In this document: piece by piece, positions 27,629-38,652 of the stretch
Layout: the number at the start of each line of letters is the position of its first letter
Position numbering within the stretch: position 1 is the stretch's first letter
DNA from: an uncultured Pelagibacteraceae bacterium
GTDB lineage: Bacteria > Pseudomonadota > Alphaproteobacteria > Pelagibacterales > Pelagibacteraceae
Assembly (NCBI GenBank): GCA_902611845.1
Contig: CACMAX010000003.1
Span: 1-64,000 of the forward strand
Length of the DNA: 64,000 nucleotides
Direction of reading: 5' to 3'
The notes under the pieces: generated by a model
The model's input: only the letters and a program-made list of their open reading frames with translations
What the model was told of the DNA's origin: nothing
The model's database searches: none
Position numbers and translations under genes: made by a program

Positions 27629-28774
27629 GTGAATTTTAAGAAAATATTACCCCAGTTACTTACGCTAGTAGTTGTAATTCTAGTATTTGGTTTTTTTTCA
27701 TATAACGCCCAAGTTAATATGGAAAATAGGGGGATTACATTTGGTTATGGATTTTTATCCCAAGAATCTTCATTTGATGTTCAGTTTTCTTTGATAGAGT
27801 ATGATGGTTCACATTCTTATTTTAGAGCTTATCTTGTTGGTTTATTAAATACTATTCTAGTTTCAGTTATTGGAATTATTTTTGCGACGATAATTGGAGT
27901 TGTTGTTGGAATAGCCAGATTATCAAGCAATTATCTTATTGAACGAACTGCAGCAATATATGTTGAATTTTTTAGAAATATTCCTTTGTTACTTCAAATA
28001 TTTTTTTGGTATTTTGCAGCTTTAAGAGCATTACCTTTACCAGAAAAAGCAGAACCCATGTTTGGAGTTTTCTTTTTAACAATTAAAGGTTTTTTTATTC
28101 CAGCTTTTATTTGGAATAATCTAGATATTTTTATTTATTCAGTAATTGCAGCAATAATTGCAATATTTTTTGTAAGAGCATATGCTAAAAAAAAGCAAGA
28201 AAATCAAGGAACTCAAACTCCCGTTTTATTAATATCAATTGGTCTTTTAATTATTTTACCATTATTAAGTTTTTTACTAGGCGGGGTTGATGCATCAATC
28301 GAAATACCAGTTATTGAACAACTGTCAAAAACATCATTTACTTTTAAAGGAGGACTTAAATTACCTCCAGAATTAATTTCATTAGCATTAGCTTTATCTT
28401 TATATACTGCAACTTTTATAGCTGAATGTGTAAGAGCTGGTGTTCAGGGTGTTAGCAAAGGTCAAAAAGAAGCTGCAGCTTCAATTGGTTTAACTCCTAA
28501 TCAAGTTCTTAAATTAGTCGTTATGCCTCAAGCATTGAGGATTATAATTCCTCCAACAACCAATCAATATTTAAATTTAACAAAAAATTCTTCTCTTGCT
28601 GCTGCTATTGCATATCCAGACTTAGTACTTGTTTTTGCAGGAACAGCTTTGATGCAAACGGGAAGAGCGATTGAAATTGTTTCAATTACAATGTTAACTT
28701 ATTTAACTTTAAGCATAACAATCTCAATATTTATGAATTGGTATAATAAAAAAATAGCAATTAAAGAAAAATAA
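27629..28774 (+). CDS. aapQ: General L-amino acid ABC transporter, first permease
   Basis: The 381-residue inner-membrane permease starts at GTG (MNFKKILPQLL). It has an N-terminal helix and a HisM-type transport domain: LNTILVSVIGIIFATIIGVV, YVEFFRNIPLLLQIFFWY, and the EAA loop EAAASIGLTPNQVLKLVVMPQALR near residue 288. The large insert between first helices and the EAA region is normal for AapQ. It shares one base with aapM. Confidence 0.93.
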   Translation: MNFKKILPQLLTLVVVILVFGFFSYNAQVNMENRGITFGYGFLSQESSFDVQFSLIEYDGSHSYFRAYLVGLLNTILVSVIGIIFATIIGVVVGIARLSSNYLIERTAAIYVEFFRNIPLLLQIFFWYFAALRALPLPEKAEPMFGVFFLTIKGFFIPAFIWNNLDIFIYSVIAAIIAIFFVRAYAKKKQENQGTQTPVLLISIGLLIILPLLSFLLGGVDASIEIPVIEQLSKTSFTFKGGLKLPPELISLALALSLYTATFIAECVRAGVQGVSKGQKEAAASIGLTPNQVLKLVVMPQALRIIIPPTTNQYLNLTKNSSLAAAIAYPDLVLVFAGTALMQTGRAIEIVSITMLTYLTLSITISIFMNWYNKKIAIKEK

Positions 28775-30216
28775 TGAATAAATTAAATTTTTTATCACCG
28801 GACAAAAATAATCTTTACGCTTACTTGTATTCAGGTATTAGTTTATTATCACTTAGTATTTTAATTGTTTTCTTGAATTCTTTTTTCAGTTTAGATTTGA
28901 CTAGCTTTCTACCAGGAACAATAAGTTACTTTTTGCCTCTAATAATTGGTTTTATTGGTTTGCATTTAATTAGAATTGAATATTCAGGTATAAAATTTTT
29001 AGACATTATTAACAAAAATATTAATACAAATAACTTTAATGCTCTTTTATCATTATTAATTATATTTGCTGTTATCAAATCGTTACCACCATTGTTAAGT
29101 TGGTTCATAATTGATGCAAATTTTGCTGGCGATTCAAAAGATGCATGTTCTGGATCTGGAGCATGCTGGGCTTATATAAAAACTTGGTTTAATAGATTTA
29201 TGTATGGAATGTATCCAAATGCAGAACAGTGGAGAATAAATTTATCATTTATAGCTCTTGCTTTTCTTGGCGGAGTAGGTTTTTTTGCAACTGAAAAATT
29301 TAAAAAATATTTAACATTGTATTATGTTGTTGTTTATCCAGTAATTGCCTTTTTATTTATATTCTTTTTTATTTCAGGTGGTCCAATATTTTTTGATTTT
29401 TCATATGGAATTATTGCTGCAGTGATATCTATTGTGATAGGTTTTTTTATTCCATCGAAATTTAAGATGTATTATTTTTTAATAATACCAATCACGATTT
29501 ATATATTATTAAAATATGTCTTTTTTCATGAAGAACTAATCGAATTAGGAAAGATACAAGCTTTCGAATGGGTTGAAACTGGGGCTTGGGGTGGATTATC
29601 ATTAACTTTCATAGTTTCATTTTTCTGTTTAATATTCTGTTTTCCAGTAGGATTATTCCTATCTTTAGGGAGAAGATCTGATTTACCCATCATTAAATAC
29701 ATATCTATAGGATTTATAGAATTTTGGAGAGGGGTACCTTTAATCACAGTTTTATTTATGTCATCAGTAATGTTTCCAATGTTTTTACCAGAGGACATGT
29801 TTATTGATAAACTAGTAAGAGTTATAATTGCTATATCATTGTTTGAAGCCGCATATGTAGCAGAGGTAATTCGAGGTGGTTTACAGGCTTTACCTAGAGG
29901 GCAATATGATGCTGCAAAATCTTTAGGAATGGGTTATTGGAAAATGCATATATTTGTTATTTTACCACAAGCTCTCAAATTAGTTATACCAGGTATAGCA
30001 AATACATTCTTAGCGCTTGTGAAAGATACACCTTTAATATTTGTAGTAGGTCTTTTAGAAATAGTAGGAATGCTAAATTTAGCTAAAACAAATCCTGAAT
30101 GGTTAGGTTTTGCAATGGAAGGCTATGTATTTGCTTCAATCGTATTTTTTATTATTTGCTATGCAATGAGTAAATATAGTTATAATTTAGAGCAAAAATA
30201 TAAAACCGAGAGATAA
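28774..30216 (+). CDS. aapM: General L-amino acid ABC transporter, second permease
   Basis: The 480-residue permease has at least eight membrane helices. The transport domain lies in its C-terminal half: [38 protein letters not shown], and the EAA loop [22 protein letters not shown] near residue 388. It is about 100 residues longer than many AapM proteins because of additional N-terminal helices up to about residue 240, with a loop containing [11 protein letters not shown]. It overlaps aapQ and aapP by 1 nt each. Confidence 0.92.
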   Translation: MNKLNFLSPDKNNLYAYLYSGISLLSLSILIVFLNSFFSLDLTSFLPGTISYFLPLIIGFIGLHLIRIEYSGIKFLDIINKNINTNNFNALLSLLIIFAVIKSLPPLLSWFIIDANFAGDSKDACSGSGACWAYIKTWFNRFMYGMYPNAEQWRINLSFIALAFLGGVGFFATEKFKKYLTLYYVVVYPVIAFLFIFFFISGGPIFFDFSYGIIAAVISIVIGFFIPSKFKMYYFLIIPITIYILLKYVFFHEELIELGKIQAFEWVETGAWGGLSLTFIVSFFCLIFCFPVGLFLSLGRRSDLPIIKYISIGFIEFWRGVPLITVLFMSSVMFPMFLPEDMFIDKLVRVIIAISLFEAAYVAEVIRGGLQALPRGQYDAAKSLGMGYWKMHIFVILPQALKLVIPGIANTFLALVKDTPLIFVVGLLEIVGMLNLAKTNPEWLGFAMEGYVFASIVFFIICYAMSKYSYNLEQKYKTER

Positions 30217-30950
30217 TGTCAGATAAAATAATTCAAATAAAAGAAATGAATAAATGGTTTGGAGATTTCCAAGTCTTAAAGAACATTAATTTAGACGTCG
30301 AAAAGAATAAAAAAATTGTTGTTTGTGGTCCCTCGGGTTCAGGTAAATCAACATTAATTAGATGTATTAATAGACTAGAGGAACATCAAGAAGGATCAAT
30401 TGTAGTTGATGGAACTGAATTAACTGAAGAAACAAAAAATATAGAGCAAATTAGAGCTGAGGTTGGAATGGTATTTCAACAATTTAATTTATTTCCTCAT
30501 TTATCAATATTAGATAATTGTACTCTTGCTCCTATTTGGGTAAAAAAAATGCCTAAAAAAGATGCTGAAGCATTAGCTTTAAAACATTTAGAAAAAGTTC
30601 AGATTGCTGATCAAGCATATAAATATCCAGGTCAACTTTCTGGTGGTCAACAACAAAGATGCGCAATTGCTAGAGCATTATGTATGGAGCCAAAAATAAT
30701 GCTTTTTGATGAGCCAACATCAGCACTAGATCCTGAAATGATTAAAGAAGTTTTAGATGCAATGGTTAATTTAGCTAAAGCTGGTATGACTATGATTGTT
30801 GTAACACATGAGATGGGGTTTGCAAAAGAAGTTGCAGATGAAGTTATTTTTATGGATGAAGGTATGATTGTGGAACAGGCAGAAACAAAAGAATTTTTTG
30901 CTAACCCAAAAAGCGATAGAACAAAGCTTTTTTTAAGCCAAATATTATAA
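30216..30950 (+). CDS. aapP: General L-amino acid ABC transporter, ATPase
   Basis: The 244-residue ATPase powers uptake through AapQM. Motifs are Walker [10 protein letters not shown] near residue 39, Q-loop [11 protein letters not shown] near 85, signature [15 protein letters not shown] near 141, Walker [14 protein letters not shown] near 160, and the switch histidine in [10 protein letters not shown]. It belongs to the polar amino-acid (GlnQ/HisP) ATPase family. No terminator was seen after it; the next gene begins 144 nt later. Confidence 0.96.
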   Translation: MSDKIIQIKEMNKWFGDFQVLKNINLDVEKNKKIVVCGPSGSGKSTLIRCINRLEEHQEGSIVVDGTELTEETKNIEQIRAEVGMVFQQFNLFPHLSILDNCTLAPIWVKKMPKKDAEALALKHLEKVQIADQAYKYPGQLSGGQQQRCAIARALCMEPKIMLFDEPTSALDPEMIKEVLDAMVNLAKAGMTMIVVTHEMGFAKEVADEVIFMDEGMIVEQAETKEFFANPKSDRTKLFLSQIL

Positions 30951-30979
30951 AAATTATAACTAAATTGCTAAAAAGTCGC

Positions 30980-31012
30980 TTGACAGCTTTATAAAATCTT
31001 AAAAATTATTAT
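30980..31012 (+). promoter_or_regulatory. Possible sigma-70 promoter of the XRE regulator gene
   Basis: A perfect -35 hexamer TTGACA at 30980-30985 is followed by AT-rich DNA with TATTAT at 31007-31012; the 21-bp spacing is longer than ideal, and several alternative A/T-rich -10 hexamers exist at better spacing. It sits in the 144-nt gap before the XRE gene, leaving a leader of about 75 nt. Confidence 0.4.
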
Positions 31013-31094
31013 TTTTTTTAAAATTATTTTACTTGAAATAACTTTTTGATTTCTATTAACTCAACTTATTATTTTAATTAAAGAGGGGTCTTTG

Positions 31095-31466
31095 ATGGAA
31101 GAAAATTTCAATAAACATCTAGGTAATAAATTAAAGCTTAGACGTTTGGCTTTAGGTTTAACTCAAACTAAAGTCGCAAAAGCAATAAATGTTACATTTC
31201 AACAAATACAAAAATATGAAAAAGGAACAAATGGTGTAAGTTCGATTAGATTACTACAACTATCAAACTATCTTAAAGTACCAATAAACTATTTTTTTGA
31301 AGATTTTTCAGAATATTTGATAAACCTAGAAAAATCCAAAGAAGGTCATATGAATGTAAACTATAATTTTTTAGTTAAAGTTTATTCTGAACTTACTCAA
31401 GATCAAAAAATTAAGTTTAGTAAAAACATACAGATCAACCAGGTAAATATTTCAAAAACAGGATAA
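31095..31466 (+). CDS. XRE-family helix-turn-helix regulator
   Basis: The 123-residue protein has an XRE/Cro-type HTH at about residues 10-64 (LGNKLKLRRLALGLTQTKVA, INVTFQQIQKYEKG, LLQLSNYLKVPINYFFED), followed by a short helical tail. This layout is common among alphaproteobacterial single-domain regulators. I chose the ATG at 31095 with RBS GAGGGG; a TTG immediately upstream is also in frame. Target genes are unknown. The neighbourhood (aap genes upstream, tRNAs on the other strand downstream) does not decide it. Confidence 0.85.
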   Translation: MEENFNKHLGNKLKLRRLALGLTQTKVAKAINVTFQQIQKYEKGTNGVSSIRLLQLSNYLKVPINYFFEDFSEYLINLEKSKEGHMNVNYNFLVKVYSELTQDQKIKFSKNIQINQVNISKTG

Positions 31467-31478
31467 ATTAATTTTAAT

Positions 31479-31554
31479 TGGCTCCTCGGGCAGGACTCGA
31501 ACCTGCGACCAATTGATTAACAGTCAACTGCTCTACCAACTGAGCTACCGAGGA
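31479..31554 (-). tRNA. tRNA-Asn (anticodon GUU)
   Basis: Reading the minus strand, acceptor TCCTCGG pairs with CCGAGGA, the D arm is GCTCAGTTGGTAGAGC, the anticodon stem GTTGA/TCAAT holds loop CTGTTAA with anticodon GTT, and the T arm has GGTTCGAGTCC. Discriminator G and CCA are encoded. Confidence 0.97.
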
Positions 31555-31607
31555 ATGTAAAATCACAACTTACTTTTTTTTTATATTATCTCAACAAAAA
31601 TAAATTG

Positions 31608-31681
31608 TGGAGGCAACGCCCGGAATCGAACCGGGATACAAGGATTTGCAATCCTCTGCGTAACCATTCCGCCACGTTGCC
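31608..31681 (-). tRNA. tRNA-Cys (anticodon GCA)
   Basis: On the minus strand acceptor GGCAACG pairs with CGTTGCC, the anticodon stem GAGGA/TCCTT holds loop TTGCAAA with anticodon GCA, and the T arm is CCCGG TTCGATT CCGGG. The discriminator is U, the identity base for cysteine, and CCA is encoded. It lies 53 nt upstream of tRNA-Asn on the same strand and is probably co-transcribed with it. Confidence 0.97.
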
Positions 31682-31796
31682 ATGAATTAAATATTCAATG
31701 AGGACATATATAATTAATTTTATAATTTAGTCTATAAATTTAACGGATAATTTCATTGTTGTTTATTGATATGATTAATTTATAAAATAATTATCC

Positions 31797-34424
31797 ATGA
31801 GTTCAGATAAATATATTCATGAAAATGTTGAAAATAAGATTTATTCTTATTGGGAAGAAAAAAGTTTATTTAAACCTAAATCTAATAAGAAACAATTTTC
31901 TATAGTTATCCCACCACCAAATGTAACTGGTAGCCTTCATATGGGACATGCATTAAATAATTCTATTCAAGACTTATTAACTCGTTACCATCGAATGAAT
32001 AATTTTGAAACTTTATGGCAACCTGGAACTGACCATGCGGGTATTGCTACACAAGCATTAGTAGAAAAAAAACTAAAATCTGAAGGTATCGATAAAAATG
32101 ATTTAGGAAGAGAAAAGTTTATTGAAAAAGTTTGGGAGTGGAAAGGTCAATATGGTGACATAATAATTAATCAATTAAAAAAATTAGGCTGTTCTTGTGA
32201 TTGGTCTAGAAATGCTTTTACCATGGACGAAAATTTATCAAAATCCGTATTAAAAGTTTTTGTTGAAATGTACAAAAATGGTTTAATTTACAAATCAAAA
32301 AAATTAGTCAATTGGGACACTGTTTTAAAAACGGCAATATCAGATTTAGAAGTAGACCAAAGAGAAGTTAATTCAAAACTTTATCACATCAAATATCCAA
32401 TAGAAGGGGCAGATAAATTTATAACTATTGCAACTACTAGACCTGAAACCATGTTAGGAGATACAGCGGTTGCAGTTAATCCATCAGATGAAAGATTTAA
32501 ATCATTAGTCAATAAAAATGTAATAGTTCCAATAGTTGATAGAAAAATAAAAATTATTGAAGATGATTATGCAGATCCTGAACAAGGTACTGGAGCTGTT
32601 AAAATTACACCAGCACATGATTTCAATGATTATGAAGTGGGGGAGAGAAATAATTTAGAAGTCATAAATGTTTTTACTCCTGATGGAAAAATTAATGAAA
32701 ATGCACCTGATAATTATGTTGGACTTGATAGATTTGAAGCAAGAAAAAGAATTTTAAAAGAACTAACTGATAAAAATTTACTTGTTAAAGAAGAAAAAAT
32801 TAAAAATAAAGTTCCATATGGTGACAGATCTAATTCAATAATTGAACCTTATTTAACGGAGCAATGGTTTGCAGATGCTAAGAAACTTTCAATAAAAGCA
32901 AAAGAAATAGTAAATAATAAAACAACTAATTTTTTTCCTGTTAATTGGACAAAAACTTATTTTCAATGGATGGATAATATAGAACCTTGGTGTATTTCAA
33001 GACAACTTTGGTGGGGACATCAAATACCTGCATGGTATGGACCTGACGGAGAAATATTTGTAGATGAAACAGAAGAAGGTGCAAAAAAATTAGCTAAAGA
33101 ACATTATAAAAAAGATGTTGGATTAACTAGAGATCCAGACGTTCTTGATACATGGTTTTCATCAGGCCTATGGCCTTTTGCAACATTAGGATGGCCAGAA
33201 AAAAATGAATATCTAGAAAAATTTTATCCAACCTCAGTATTGGTAACAGGATTTGATATCATTTTCTTTTGGGTTGCAAGAATGATTATGTTTGGAATGG
33301 AATTTCAAAATAAAGAACCTTTTAAAAATATTTATGTTCACGCTTTAGTTAGAGATGAAAAAGGTCAAAAAATGTCAAAGTCTAAAGGTAATGTTATTGA
33401 CCCATTAGAGTTGATAGAAAAATATAGTGCTGATGCTTTAAGATTTACACTTTTGTCAATGACATCTCCTGGACGAGATGTAAAGTTATCAGAGGATAGA
33501 GTTAAAGGTTATAGAAATTTTTTAAACAAAATATGGAATGCTAATAACTTTCTTATTCAAAATGATTGTAAATTTGAAAATATAGAAACGCCTAATGATT
33601 TAAAACTAAATATAAATAAATGGATATTTGTTGAATTCACTAATACTAACGAAAAGATTAAAAAATCAATTGATAGTTATCGATTTGATGAGGCCGCAAG
33701 AATTGCATATCAATTTGTATGGCATTCGTTCTGTGATTGGTATTTAGAATTATCTAAAACTGTCTTGTATTCAGAAAATAATGAAAATATCGAAGAAACA
33801 AGAAATGTAGCTAGCTTCATATTTACTCAAATTCTAGTTATTTTACACCCATTCATACCTTTTCTAACCGAGGAAATATGGTTGAAAAATAAATTGGATA
33901 AAGATGGAAAAGATTTTCTTATGTTAAAAAACTGGTCTGAAGCCATTTCTAATAAAGATAAAGACTCTGATGAAGTAAATGAAATAATCGAATTTGTCTC
34001 ATCTATTAGGTCTTTTAAAAATGAAATAGAAATAAGCCCAGGTTCATTTGTTAAAATACTAGTGAATAAAATAAATCCTGAAATTAAGAAATTTATTGAA
34101 AATAACTCCAATACATTAAAAAAAATTGGCAGAATTAATGAATTTGTAACTGAGGATATAAAAAAACCTTCGGCAAACTTGGTCATTAAAGGTGAAATAT
34201 TTAAAATTTACTTTGATGAAGATGTAGATTTGTCAAAAATTAAAGAAACATTATTAAATAAAAAGAATAAAATTGAGAAAGAGATGGAAAAAATTAATAC
34301 AAGGCTAAATAATAAAAGTTTTATTGAAAGAGCTCCAAATGATATTGTTGAGCAAGAAAAGTCTAACTTTATTAATTTAGAAAAAGATGTTAATAAATTA
34401 AATTATACTTTAGAAAGTCTATAA
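31797..34424 (+). CDS. valS: Valyl-tRNA synthetase
   Basis: ValS charges tRNA-Val and edits threonine. The 875 residues show the HIGH motif in [15 protein letters not shown] near residue 38, editing-domain [15 protein letters not shown] near 214, [16 protein letters not shown] near 396, and the KMSKS motif in [15 protein letters not shown] near 524. A C-terminal coiled-coil arm spans about 810-875. It shares the TAATG overlap with ilvD downstream. Confidence 0.97.
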   Translation: MSSDKYIHENVENKIYSYWEEKSLFKPKSNKKQFSIVIPPPNVTGSLHMGHALNNSIQDLLTRYHRMNNFETLWQPGTDHAGIATQALVEKKLKSEGIDKNDLGREKFIEKVWEWKGQYGDIIINQLKKLGCSCDWSRNAFTMDENLSKSVLKVFVEMYKNGLIYKSKKLVNWDTVLKTAISDLEVDQREVNSKLYHIKYPIEGADKFITIATTRPETMLGDTAVAVNPSDERFKSLVNKNVIVPIVDRKIKIIEDDYADPEQGTGAVKITPAHDFNDYEVGERNNLEVINVFTPDGKINENAPDNYVGLDRFEARKRILKELTDKNLLVKEEKIKNKVPYGDRSNSIIEPYLTEQWFADAKKLSIKAKEIVNNKTTNFFPVNWTKTYFQWMDNIEPWCISRQLWWGHQIPAWYGPDGEIFVDETEEGAKKLAKEHYKKDVGLTRDPDVLDTWFSSGLWPFATLGWPEKNEYLEKFYPTSVLVTGFDIIFFWVARMIMFGMEFQNKEPFKNIYVHALVRDEKGQKMSKSKGNVIDPLELIEKYSADALRFTLLSMTSPGRDVKLSEDRVKGYRNFLNKIWNANNFLIQNDCKFENIETPNDLKLNINKWIFVEFTNTNEKIKKSIDSYRFDEAARIAYQFVWHSFCDWYLELSKTVLYSENNENIEETRNVASFIFTQILVILHPFIPFLTEEIWLKNKLDKDGKDFLMLKNWSEAISNKDKDSDEVNEIIEFVSSIRSFKNEIEISPGSFVKILVNKINPEIKKFIENNSNTLKKIGRINEFVTEDIKKPSANLVIKGEIFKIYFDEDVDLSKIKETLLNKKNKIEKEMEKINTRLNNKSFIERAPNDIVEQEKSNFINLEKDVNKLNYTLESL

Positions 34425-36142
34425 TGCGGAAATTTAATAAAAAAAAACTACCAAGCAGATATACAACTGTAGGTGCTGATAGAGCTCCACAAAGATCCTT
34501 TTATTATGCAATGGATTTAACCGAAAAAGATGTAGCAAAACCCTTTGTTGGTGTTGTTTCAACTTGGAATGAGGCTGCACCTTGTAATATTAATTTAATG
34601 AAACAAGCCCAATTTGTAAAACAAGGCGTAAATTCATCAGGAGGAACTCCTAGAGAATTTTGTACAATAACAGTTACTGATGGTATCGCTATGGGTCATG
34701 AAGGAATGAAATCTTCATTGATTTCAAGAGATGTAATTGCAGATTCTACTGAATTAACTGTAAGAGGTCATTGTTATGATGCTTTAGTTGGTTTAGCAGG
34801 ATGTGATAAATCTTTACCAGGTCTAATGATGTCTATGGTTAGATTAAATATTCCTAGTGTATTTATTTATGGTGGATCAATACTTCCAGGTAGATTTGAA
34901 GGTAAGGATGTAACTGTTGTTGATGTTTTTGAAGGTGTTGGAAAATATACATCAAAAAAAATGACAGCCCACGCTCTTAGAAAATTAGAATTAAAAGCTT
35001 GTCCAAGTGCAGGTGCTTGTGGGGGACAATTCACAGCGAATACAATGGCATGTGTATCTGAAGCTATTGGTTTAGCTTTACCATATTCAGCAGGAACTCC
35101 TGCTCCTTATAAGGAAAGACACAAGTATGCGATTAATAGTGGTAAAGCGGTGATGAAACTTCTAGAAAAAAATATTAGACCAAGAGATATTGTTACAAGA
35201 AAAGCATTAGAAAATGCTGCTACAGTTGTCGCTGCAACAGGAGGATCTACTAATGCAGGTTTACACTTACCAGCTATTGCAAATGAAATTGGAATAAAAT
35301 TTGATTTAATGGATGTTGCAAAAATTTTTAAAAGAACTCCTTATCTTGCTGATTTAAAACCTGGTGGAAAATATGTTGCAAAAGATATGTGGGAAGCAGG
35401 TGGTGTTCCAATGCTTTTAAAAACTCTTTACGATGGTGGATATATCCATGGAGATTGTATGACTGTTACAGGAAAGACAATGAAAGAGAATTTAAAAAAT
35501 GTAAAATTTAATCCAAAACAAAAAGTAATGAGAAGTTACAAAAACCCAATTACACCAACTGGTGGTGTTGTTGGATTAAGAGGTAATTTAGCTCCGGAAG
35601 GTGGAATTGTAAAAATTGCAGGTTTGAAAAAATTACAATTTACTGGAAGAGCAAGATGTTTTGACTCTGAGGAAAAAGCTTACAAAGCTGTAAAAGAAAG
35701 AAAATACAAAGACGGTGATATAATTATAATTAGATACGAAGGTCCAAAGGGTGGTCCAGGAATGAGAGAAATGTTGCAGACAACAGCTGCAATTTATGGA
35801 CAAGGAAAAGGGGAGAAAGTAGCACTTATAACGGACGGTAGGTTCTCTGGGGCTACCAGAGGCTTCTGTATCGGCCATGTGGGTCCTGAGGCCTCTATAG
35901 GCGGTCCAATAGCCCTTTTAAAGAACGGAGATATAATTGATATAGACGCAAAGAAGGGGACTATTAACGTTAGATTAAGTAAAAAAGAGCTTAGTTTGAG
36001 AAAAAAGAAATGGAAACAAAGAAAAATGAACTTTGGAAATGGAACTCTTTGGAAATATGCTCAAACAGTAGGACCCGCTTATTTGGGTGCACCTACACAT
36101 CCAGGTGGTAAAAACGAGGTTAAAACTTACGCAGATATTTGA
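34424..36142 (+). CDS. ilvD: Dihydroxy-acid dehydratase
   Basis: IlvD dehydrates dihydroxyisovalerate and dihydroxymethylvalerate in valine, leucine and isoleucine synthesis and carries an iron-sulfur cluster. The 572 residues include cluster cysteines in [11 protein letters not shown] and [16 protein letters not shown], plus [17 protein letters not shown] near residue 469. From about 35810 to 35965 base composition changes abruptly: GC is 32 of 60 bases in 35821-35880 and 28 of 60 in 35881-35940, against 21 of 60 in 35521-35580, with codons such as AGG, GGC and GCC. The protein sequence there is normal, so the change is synonymous in nature and suggests recombination. valS and ilvD form one unit. 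Confidence 0.95.
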   Translation: MRKFNKKKLPSRYTTVGADRAPQRSFYYAMDLTEKDVAKPFVGVVSTWNEAAPCNINLMKQAQFVKQGVNSSGGTPREFCTITVTDGIAMGHEGMKSSLISRDVIADSTELTVRGHCYDALVGLAGCDKSLPGLMMSMVRLNIPSVFIYGGSILPGRFEGKDVTVVDVFEGVGKYTSKKMTAHALRKLELKACPSAGACGGQFTANTMACVSEAIGLALPYSAGTPAPYKERHKYAINSGKAVMKLLEKNIRPRDIVTRKALENAATVVAATGGSTNAGLHLPAIANEIGIKFDLMDVAKIFKRTPYLADLKPGGKYVAKDMWEAGGVPMLLKTLYDGGYIHGDCMTVTGKTMKENLKNVKFNPKQKVMRSYKNPITPTGGVVGLRGNLAPEGGIVKIAGLKKLQFTGRARCFDSEEKAYKAVKERKYKDGDIIIIRYEGPKGGPGMREMLQTTAAIYGQGKGEKVALITDGRFSGATRGFCIGHVGPEASIGGPIALLKNGDIIDIDAKKGTINVRLSKKELSLRKKKWKQRKMNFGNGTLWKYAQTVGPAYLGAPTHPGGKNEVKTYADI

Positions 36143-37344
36143 TGAAAATTAGACCTGTAATACTTTGTGGTGGTGCAGGAACACGACTTTGGCCCAATTT
36201 AAAAAATACTGAAGCAAAACAATTTATTGATTTTGGCGGTTGGAATTTATTACAAAAAGCATTTGAAAGAATAAATAATAATTCTTACGATTTTCCAATA
36301 ATCAGTACAAATCTGAAATATTTAAAAGATGTTAAGAAAACATTAAAAAAATCTAAAATAAAAAAATATAAAATAATATTAGAACCGGCCAAAAAAAATA
36401 CAGCACCAGCAATTTTAGTGAGTGCTCTAATTAAAGAAATTCTACCTGATCAACCAATAATGTTTTTTACTTCAGATCATTTGATTGAAAACCCAAGTAT
36501 TTTAACAAGATCTTTAAAAACTAATGTTAAAAATTTAAGCGATGAAAATATATTTATATTTGGAATTAAACCAACTAGACCATCCAATGAGTACGGATAT
36601 CTTAAAACAAAAAGTATAAATAGGTTAAACAAAGTTACTAAATTTATTGAAAAACCAACAGAGCAAAAAGCCAAAAAGATAATTAAATCTGGAGGCTATT
36701 GGAACTCTGGTATGTTTTACTTAAAAAAAACATCAATAATCAATAACTTTAAAAAATATCAGCCTAGTATTTATAAAGCATGTCTAAAATCTTTAGAAAA
36801 ATCAAAGATTATAAATAATACATATTTTTTAAATAAAAAATTCTTTGATAAATGTAAGGAAATTTCTTTTGATTATGCAATTCTTGAAAAATCAAAGAAT
36901 ATAAATGCAATAAAGCTTAGTATTCAATGGTCAGATCTAGGTAATTGGTTTGAAATATCAAAGATATATAAAAAAAATAAAAATAAATACTTTAAGAAAA
37001 AAAATGTTTTTCATAGACCATGGGGCAGATATACCAATCTATATGAAGGTAAAAACTTTCTAGTGAAGGAATTAGTAGTTAATTCTAAGTCTAAATTAAG
37101 CTTGCAAAAGCATTTTCATCGATCTGAATATTGGACCATTACCGATGGAAAACCTCTAATTACATTAAACAAGAAAAATTTCTTTAAAATACCTGGAGAA
37201 AAAATATTCATACCAAGAGAAGCAATTCATCGAATAGAAAATAAATTTAAGAAAAAAGTAAAAATTATTGAAATACAAACTGGACCTATTTTAAAAGAGA
37301 CAGATATAGTTAGATATCAAGATATTTACGGTAGAGTTAATTAA
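36142..37344 (+). CDS. Mannose-1-phosphate guanylyltransferase / mannose-6-phosphate isomerase (type II)
   Basis: This enzyme makes GDP-mannose from mannose 1-phosphate and GTP. The 400 residues start VILCGGAGTRLWP, with FTSDHLIEN near residue 110, FIEKPTEQKA near 170 and WNSGMFYLKK near 190. The C-terminal cupin domain has RPWGRYTNLYEG and LQKHFHRSEYWTI, typical of the isomerase part. It is shorter than the usual 460-480 residues. The ATG at 36142 overlaps the ilvD stop. GDP-mannose would feed cell-surface glycans; no other surface-glycan gene is adjacent. Confidence 0.88.
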   Translation: MKIRPVILCGGAGTRLWPNLKNTEAKQFIDFGGWNLLQKAFERINNNSYDFPIISTNLKYLKDVKKTLKKSKIKKYKIILEPAKKNTAPAILVSALIKEILPDQPIMFFTSDHLIENPSILTRSLKTNVKNLSDENIFIFGIKPTRPSNEYGYLKTKSINRLNKVTKFIEKPTEQKAKKIIKSGGYWNSGMFYLKKTSIINNFKKYQPSIYKACLKSLEKSKIINNTYFLNKKFFDKCKEISFDYAILEKSKNINAIKLSIQWSDLGNWFEISKIYKKNKNKYFKKKNVFHRPWGRYTNLYEGKNFLVKELVVNSKSKLSLQKHFHRSEYWTITDGKPLITLNKKNFFKIPGEKIFIPREAIHRIENKFKKKVKIIEIQTGPILKETDIVRYQDIYGRVN

Positions 37345-37352
37345 TACTCTTT

Positions 37353-38192
37353 ATGGATACATTGGTATTTTCTGTTGTTTTATTGGCAGCACTACTTCAT
37401 GCCACTTGGAATGGCATGGTCAAAAAGCACTCGGATAAAGCAGTTGCTCTAGCAGGTATAATTTTAGGTCATATACCTTTTTCAATTGTTGCAATCATCT
37501 TGTTACCCGCACCCTCAATAGAAAGTATACCTTATATCTTCGCAAGTATTGTTGTTCACATCGGCTATCAATGGTTCTTGCTTAAATCATATGAAATTGG
37601 AGATTTGACAAAAGTCTATCCTATAGCAAGAGGCACAGGCCCCTTATTTGTAACTGTAGTCTCAATTTTATTTTTAGGCGTTGTTTTAAATAAGTTTATT
37701 TTGATCTCTATTTTCTTAATATGTTTTGGTATTTTTTTTCTTGGTATTTCCGATTATAAAAACAGTAGCTTAAATGTAATTAAATTTTCTTTTATAACAG
37801 GTTTGTTTATTGGCTCATACTCACTTGTAGATGGATATGGAGCAAGAGTGAGTAATTCTGCAATATCTTTTGTCAGCTGGTCTTTCATATTAAACGCTAT
37901 GATTTTCCCATTTATTCTTAGTTTAAGAGGTCAAAAGGATATTATTAAAAGGGTTTATAGAGAGGGTAAAATGATATTTTTTTACGGTGTAACATTATCA
38001 TATGCTAGTTATGCCTTGGCTGTATGGGCATTTACAAAAGCTCCAATACCCGTTGTTACATCTTTAAGAGAAACAAGTATTTTATTATCAATATTTATTG
38101 GATATTTTTTATTAAAAGAAAGTATCAATTTAAAAAAAATCATATCAATTTTATTTATTTTAATAGGTGTGATTGGAATTAAATTATTTTAA
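37353..38192 (+). CDS. EamA-family (drug/metabolite superfamily) transporter
   Basis: The 279-residue protein has about ten membrane helices in two repeated halves, the EamA layout. LHATWNGMVKKHSDKAVALAG near the start and VYPIARGTGPLFV near residue 90 are typical of the first half, and FTKAPIPVVTSLRETSILLS near 225 of the second. Substrates of such exporters range from amino acids to metabolites and cannot be inferred here. It lies 8 nt after the mannose gene and ends the valS-ilvD unit before a terminator. Confidence 0.85.
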   Translation: MDTLVFSVVLLAALLHATWNGMVKKHSDKAVALAGIILGHIPFSIVAIILLPAPSIESIPYIFASIVVHIGYQWFLLKSYEIGDLTKVYPIARGTGPLFVTVVSILFLGVVLNKFILISIFLICFGIFFLGISDYKNSSLNVIKFSFITGLFIGSYSLVDGYGARVSNSAISFVSWSFILNAMIFPFILSLRGQKDIIKRVYREGKMIFFYGVTLSYASYALAVWAFTKAPIPVVTSLRETSILLSIFIGYFLLKESINLKKIISILFILIGVIGIKLF

Positions 38193-38312
38193 TTAAATTG
38201 TAACAATCTATAAATATTTTTGTCATTAAAGTTTATTAAAAATAATTAACAAAAATTTTAAATAATAAAACATCTTCATTTCCTCTTTGTTTAAAATTTT
38301 GTTGATTAACTA

Positions 38313-38344
38313 CCTTCCCCTTTTTGTTATAAAAAAGGGGAGGG
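38313..38344. terminator. Terminator hairpin between convergent units
   Basis: CCTTCCCCTTTTT faces AAAAAAGGGGAGGG around a short loop, giving a stem of 13 pairs with one G-T pair. It lies between the ends of the EamA gene (+) and the small lysine-rich gene (-) and could stop transcription from both sides; on the minus strand the T-run falls inside the stem. The rest of the gap 38193-38358 shows nothing else I can name. Confidence 0.7.
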
Positions 38345-38358
38345 ACAATTTTTATAAA

Positions 38359-38568
38359 TTAATTATTTACAGACGCAGGACTCTCACTGGTTTTCTTTTT
38401 AGCTAATTTTTTTGCTTTTTTTTCGGCAACTTTTTTTTCAATACCTGCAATTTTTATATTAATTTTAGCTAGTTTTTTTTCCTTTAAATTAATCTTATTT
38501 TTAAGTTTATCTATTGATTTGATAAACTTTTTTTTTCTTCTTTCATTTTTCTTTAACATCTTACCCAT
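38359..38568 (-). CDS. Small lysine-rich protein of unknown function
   Basis: I do not recognise this 69-residue protein. It is dominated by lysine and arginine in a long predicted helix or coiled coil (about residues 5-58, with KLKNKINLKEKKLAKINIKI in the middle) and ends in a short uncharged tail, SESPASVNN. It has no signal peptide. The start is set by AGGAGGTGAT, complementary to ten bases of the 16S rRNA 3' end, ending so that the core lies 5 nt before the ATG at 38568. Such a strong site is rare in this window and predicts high expression. Position downstream of the lipid kinase suggests read-through from it. A nucleic-acid or polyphosphate binding role is only a guess. Confidence 0.7.
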   Translation of the reverse strand: MGKMLKKNERRKKKFIKSIDKLKNKINLKEKKLAKINIKIAGIEKKVAEKKAKKLAKKKTSESPASVNN

Positions 38569-38652
38569 CATCACCTCCTATGAAAATTTAAATTATTATA
38601 TTTAATTTAAATTTCTAAGTAAAATAATTTGTCTAAAATTTTGTTATTAAAA

